Source of the DNA: Hofstenia miamia
Taxonomy: Eukaryota; Xenacoelomorpha; Acoela
DNA length: 64,000 nt
Direction of reading: 5' to 3'
NCBI GenBank assembly: GCA_004352715.1
Contig: SCFE01000020.1
Coordinates: 1,073,049 to 1,137,048 of the forward strand
Notes under the pieces: model-generated
Database searches by the model: none
Seen by the model: only the letters and a program-made list of their open reading frames with translations
Told to the model about the DNA's origin: nothing
Shown: piece by piece, positions 59,710 through 64,000 of the stretch
How the letters are laid out: the number at the start of each line of letters is the position of its first letter
How positions within the stretch are numbered: position 1 is the stretch's first letter
Position numbers and translations under genes: made by a program

Positions 59710-62700
59710 AGTAATAAGTTAACAAGATTGCATGACTAGACATCCAACTAGTAACAGTGTGATCAATTGCAAAAGTAATATCAAGAGTGAAACATGGCTC
59801 TCTCCATTGCAGTGATTTACAGCCAAATTAGAGTAGCAAACTGCATGCCAATCACCTAACTAATTACATGTGCCAAGGGAACAAACATGCCCTTGAATCC
59901 AGGATTAGTGAATGCACAACATCAAAGATGCAGACCAAGTTTATACCCTTACTGGCAAATTTAGCTACTGGAATTCATCTAGTTGATTAAACCAAATAGT
60001 GAGCAACTGATTTAAGCAAAGGCAAACTAAATTGTTTTTTTTTGGAACTTGATCACAACCCCTTTTAATGAGGTACTAGTTAATTTATTGACAATATTGA
60101 TAAACACGTCATTACATTACAAAATTTGAATAAATATATACATGTATAAAATGTCTTCCTTCTGCTCATCCGACATTATCCACGTGATATCTGATAACCA
60201 ATCACAGCAATAGCCAAATGCAGGAGAGTACATATGGCGTTCAGGAAAATGAATCTCTCTTTTAACATTTCTGAGGCTGCTGATTCTACAATATATATAT
60301 ATATATATATATGCCAAAACTGTTACATGGTTTCAAATGAACTGAATCAAAGATGGAAATGGGGCAGATTTTTGTGATCTGCCCTGCCCCACCCCACAAA
60401 CTTTGTCCCTGCCCCAATTCTACATTTGGACATCTGCTACATATTTTACCAGGTATTATGTTTTACAGCTTCAAATTGCCACATTAAAATAGTCTGCTCC
60501 AAAAACTACTTGTGATATCCTTTTGCCCCATGTTTGTACTATGACAATTTTCATAGCACTACAGCACAACAACACGGACAAATATTTGGAATCCTTAGTG
60601 CTTAGAAAATACAGAATCATTTTTTCAAATGCCATCTCTACCAATAGGAATCTAATAACAAATGTGATGCCAATACATATTACAAGCAAATAAAAACAAA
60701 ATCAAATATTTTATGCAATTTATTTATGTCAGGGTAATTGTACTTCTTCAAGTGTAATTGCAAAGCCTATTTAAAACAAATCATATCAAAAAAGATCTTG
60801 TTGGTAATATTGAATGGAATTATATTTCACTAAGAACTAAAATGCATGGTAATAATTTTTTTAAAAAGCAACTATATGTACAAGTAAATCAAAACTTGAA
60901 TGCAAGAAAAAATTTTTTAAATGTCTAAATTCATTCGGCTTATCTCAAATCAAGAGTGGTTTTGCACTATACCTGCGCCGACCTGCCACGTGGGTCAACA
61001 ATCTGCCCACTTCCACCTCTGAGCTGAATTCAACTGTGCAATTTATTTTCCCTACCATAAAAAATCATATTTTTAGTGATCTCACCTAAAAAACTCTTCT
61101 TATTGAAAATTCATAATTTTTTACTATATGTTGCAAGATAGGGATGCTGTATGACTGCAAATATTCAAGCATACAATAAATTATAAAATGTTTTGCATAA
61201 TCCAAAGTTGAACAATCAACACACCATATTAATAAGCTGAGTTGTTGCAAGGCGCATGGTTTGAGTCAGTCTACATCAAACCACAAAAAATAATAGTGTT
61301 ACCAGTCAATACACAAATAATAAATAGAAATCAGCACGAGTGGAATATAGTATTAGGGCAAAAATTCTCAGAATAGGCAAAGCAGCAGACAATCAAAAAT
61401 CTGCAAGAACATTGGTATTATTTTTATCAGTAAGAGCTTCGAAATGTATTGTATTGTAACTGTTAAAGTCTTATGAGAACACATAATTTGAGCATTTGAG
61501 GAGAAACATTGTTTATCATAAACATCTAACGTAGTGTCAATATCCTAAATGATGTGATTGATGGCTCAATAAAATTGCCTGTCCAGTTTCTCAACAAATT
61601 TGAAAACATGAAATGATGTATGCTGTAAATTCTATATTAACACTATTTTTCTTTTGAAAAGAATAATAGTGTTAATGTTCACTGAAAGACTGAATTTCAC
61701 AAGCAACGTCTATTGATATCATCAACTGATAAAGCTCAAGAGTTTGTTTCTGATTGACTAAGACTGGATCCATTTTAAAGACCATATCTTCACTTAGTTC
61801 ACAATTGTGCTGGAAGGAGTATGCCCATCAGTTGAAAACATAATTGTAATAGTCAAGTCTACAGCAATAAAATATAAATTTATTGAAAGTGGGCTGTCAA
61901 TTCTGCCTCATCTGAATATTACCTGCCGGGGAATTTGGTTGGAAACTGCAATGTGCTTCTAAGAACACTTAACGCTGTTAAATACACTTCAAGACAGTGG
62001 ACTGCCAGTGAAGTTAGTAATCATAGCAATTTGCATTCTTATTTGGTGAATCAATTAATTGATGTAAAAAAGTCCATGTTTTTGGTCCTTTTAATACCAA
62101 AGCTAGAAGGGACTATGTCTTAGTTGGATGATTTGAACTCGCTAATTATCATATTATTCAGCTAAATTCAGAGGACCTTATTCTTATATACTGCAATTCA
62201 AGAAGGACGAAAATGACTGACACTAATATAACTCTGAAGTTGCACCTGCACTCATTTGCCAGTTGCAAAAGTGTGTGGGGTCAATATCTGCTGAGAATGG
62301 TCACTTAAGATATTCAAGAAGCTGATGACAAAAGATAGAAATATTCAGCAGAAAACATGGCAGCTTACATTTTCTAGTATTTTGCGATAAAACATTTCAC
62401 ATAAATCTAACATTATTTATGCAGTGGAATTATTCATTTTGTAATGTATTACTTACATTTGTAAACCGCAGAAATCAAAATAATTGGCTGAAATAAAGGG
62501 AATTTTTAAAAATACAGGCATTTTTAGGTTGCCATATATAATATACATGAACGAAGTTAACTTTAAAAATTAGAAATAACTCTATATTATTTAAATAAAA
62601 ATGTGAAGATAAAAATTGGGATATTCTATTCGGTTTTAGCAACTGTATTAAAAAGCTCATATGAAAATGCGTGACAGTTTGCATTAATAGAAAAAAGTTT

Positions 62701-63754
62701 AAATTTTCGAATACCTTAACACTTGAACGGCCAAATGTGTCAAAAGTCATTAAAACTAAAAATTTGTTTACTTCCACATGCATTTAGTAAAAACAACAGC
62801 AGGTATATGCATCACAAAATCTACTGATTATCCATTTGAATTTGCATGTGTAATTTTTTTCATTCATTTACCTAATGTTCTATATTGAAGCTTTGTTTGA
62901 AAAAGAATCCTAAGGAGAAATGACCTTTCTAGTGTTAATATATATATATATATAACTGGTGTGCCTTGAGTATTGCTTGGTGTAGTTTCATTTCATCGGA
63001 GTATCTTCTGATTCTTCTTTTCATCCACAGATGTTTTATTTACTGTAGATTGAGTTAAAATCAATGTTTGATTTAAAATTATAGAATTGCACCTAGTAGA
63101 TTTTTCAAATGACGAGTTGAATTACAGTGGAAAAAAAATTTGCACCTCATATGTCATCAAACAGATTGTTTCAGGGAATGTTACTAAGACATTTTAATGA
63201 TGAATTTCACTTTTACAAAGAATGTTTTTGCAAAAATTTACAAATTTACATTATAGAATTTTAAAATTTGCTATACGTAAAACATTTCCCTACAAAGAAA
63301 ATTGTTCATGTTAAACTTTTTCATTTCGATGGCATTGGTTAAAGTTAAGATCAACTTGTAGATTGACTTTAGACTTTAAAATTATTAATTTTTTAAAGAG
63401 AAACTGCTTTTTTTAATTTACAACTCTAAAACTTTAAATTAACCATTTTCTTGAATTTGATTCGATCTTTCAAACAATAATTTTAACATTCTCCGAAAGC
63501 ACTTCAACATTTAATCAAAGAAGAAATTTTTGGTGCAAGTGTCTTTAAGTAAAGTGACATTTCCTCAGTTGTTTTCTACTTTAATGCAAGTAGACATAGT
63601 AAAAGTTATATGAGATTAACATCATGAGTCAGTGTGTATAGGAAGGTCTTACTTTGAAAGAAGAATTGACAAAAACTTCCGCTTTACATCCAAAGATTAA
63701 TTTGCCTATTAGCATAGCTGGTATTTTAATTACTACATTACTCCTAGGGGCGCA
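59710..63754. other. About 4 kb with no recognised gene
   Basis: AT-rich, with TA runs at 60291-60312 and 62939-62954 and a GCCCC-rich patch at about 60375-60415. Open frames at 60117-60317, 60471-60689, 61935-62123 and 62475-62783 show no domain, signal or splice support. Confidence 0.45.
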
Positions 63755-64000
63755 ATTCCATTTGGGTACATTTTTATGACACTTTTTAAGTATTTTTTTT
63801 ACAATTTTGCAGTTTGCTAGACCAAAGTTGGGTATGTTTGAAACTAATATAATCTATACACTGAAGTTGAAAATTCTAAATGGAGAATATGATGCTAATG
63901 TACAATTTCAAAAAGTTATTTAAGAAATTATATAGCATTCACCACAACTGTTCTCCAATAATCTACTTTTTCAATTTCAGCACATCTTTTCCAATAGCTC
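63755..64000 (+). repeat. Direct repeat, second copy, cut by the window end
   Basis: Appears base-for-base the same as 41261-41506, with unrelated sequence to its left. It ends inside the possible exon, so its true length and whether the exon continues are not visible. Confidence 0.9.

Noticed and set aside
62475-62783. 102-codon minus-strand frame
   Set aside because: Hydrophobic but irregular, no signal peptide, domain or splice sites.
1-64000. CRISPR arrays, tRNA and rRNA genes
   Set aside because: No regularly spaced direct repeats and no GTTCRANNC-type tRNA box B with a cloverleaf; the genome is animal.

Overview
The window is eukaryotic, animal DNA. It is strongly AT-rich, full of (AT)n microsatellites and interrupted by assembly gaps. 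Genes have introns with GT..AG borders, and the protein families are metazoan: LDL-receptor class A (LDLa) arrays, rhodopsin-like G-protein-coupled receptors (GPCRs) and an immunoglobulin I-set exon. No tRNA, rRNA or bacterial-type gene was recognised. The mobile elements (Penelope-like with hammerhead ribozymes, CR1-like LINE, Ty3/gypsy, THAP/P-like, mariner, hAT-type MITE) suit an invertebrate, but I cannot name the species.

Layout. 1-13 kb: repeats, gaps, a 445-bp inverted repeat (7908-8352 / 10475-10921) around a minus-strand Penelope-like element, and a decayed P-like transposase end at 3.3 kb. 13.2-13.7 kb: a degenerate mariner. 15.3-27.0 kb: the main gene, on the minus strand. Exon 1 (25932-27032) encodes a signal peptide and seven LDLa modules. 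Two small exons (21439-21480, 20498-20559) encode another LDLa. A large last exon (15286-17023) encodes three more LDLa modules and a seven-helix receptor. Exon phases are compatible, so I propose one LDLa-array GPCR with no leucine-rich repeats. Between the small exons and the last exon lies a tandem duplicate that stops inside helix 1 and has its own poly(A) signal; it could give a soluble receptor form. Part of that duplicate is doubled by an assembly join.

27-48 kb: dispersed repeats and decayed transposons, with an Ig I-set exon (33824-33954, minus), a Cys-rich mini-ORF inside a TIR element (31397-31546), a P-like element with a THAP remnant (36005-38455, minus), a Penelope-like element followed by a hammerhead motif (39062-39854), and a possible terminal exon whose upstream region recurs at the window end. 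48.97-49.93 kb: an intact, intronless peptide-receptor-like GPCR with a possible CCAAT/CRE/TATA promoter. 50.9-52.8 kb: a second copy of the 34-35.8 kb Penelope-like repeat. 55.4-59.7 kb: a broken gypsy element split by a CR1-like LINE. 59.7-64 kb: no recognised gene.

The two receptors are the only clear host coding genes. Nothing in the sequence ties them to one pathway. All alignments were made by eye, so percent identities are not given.
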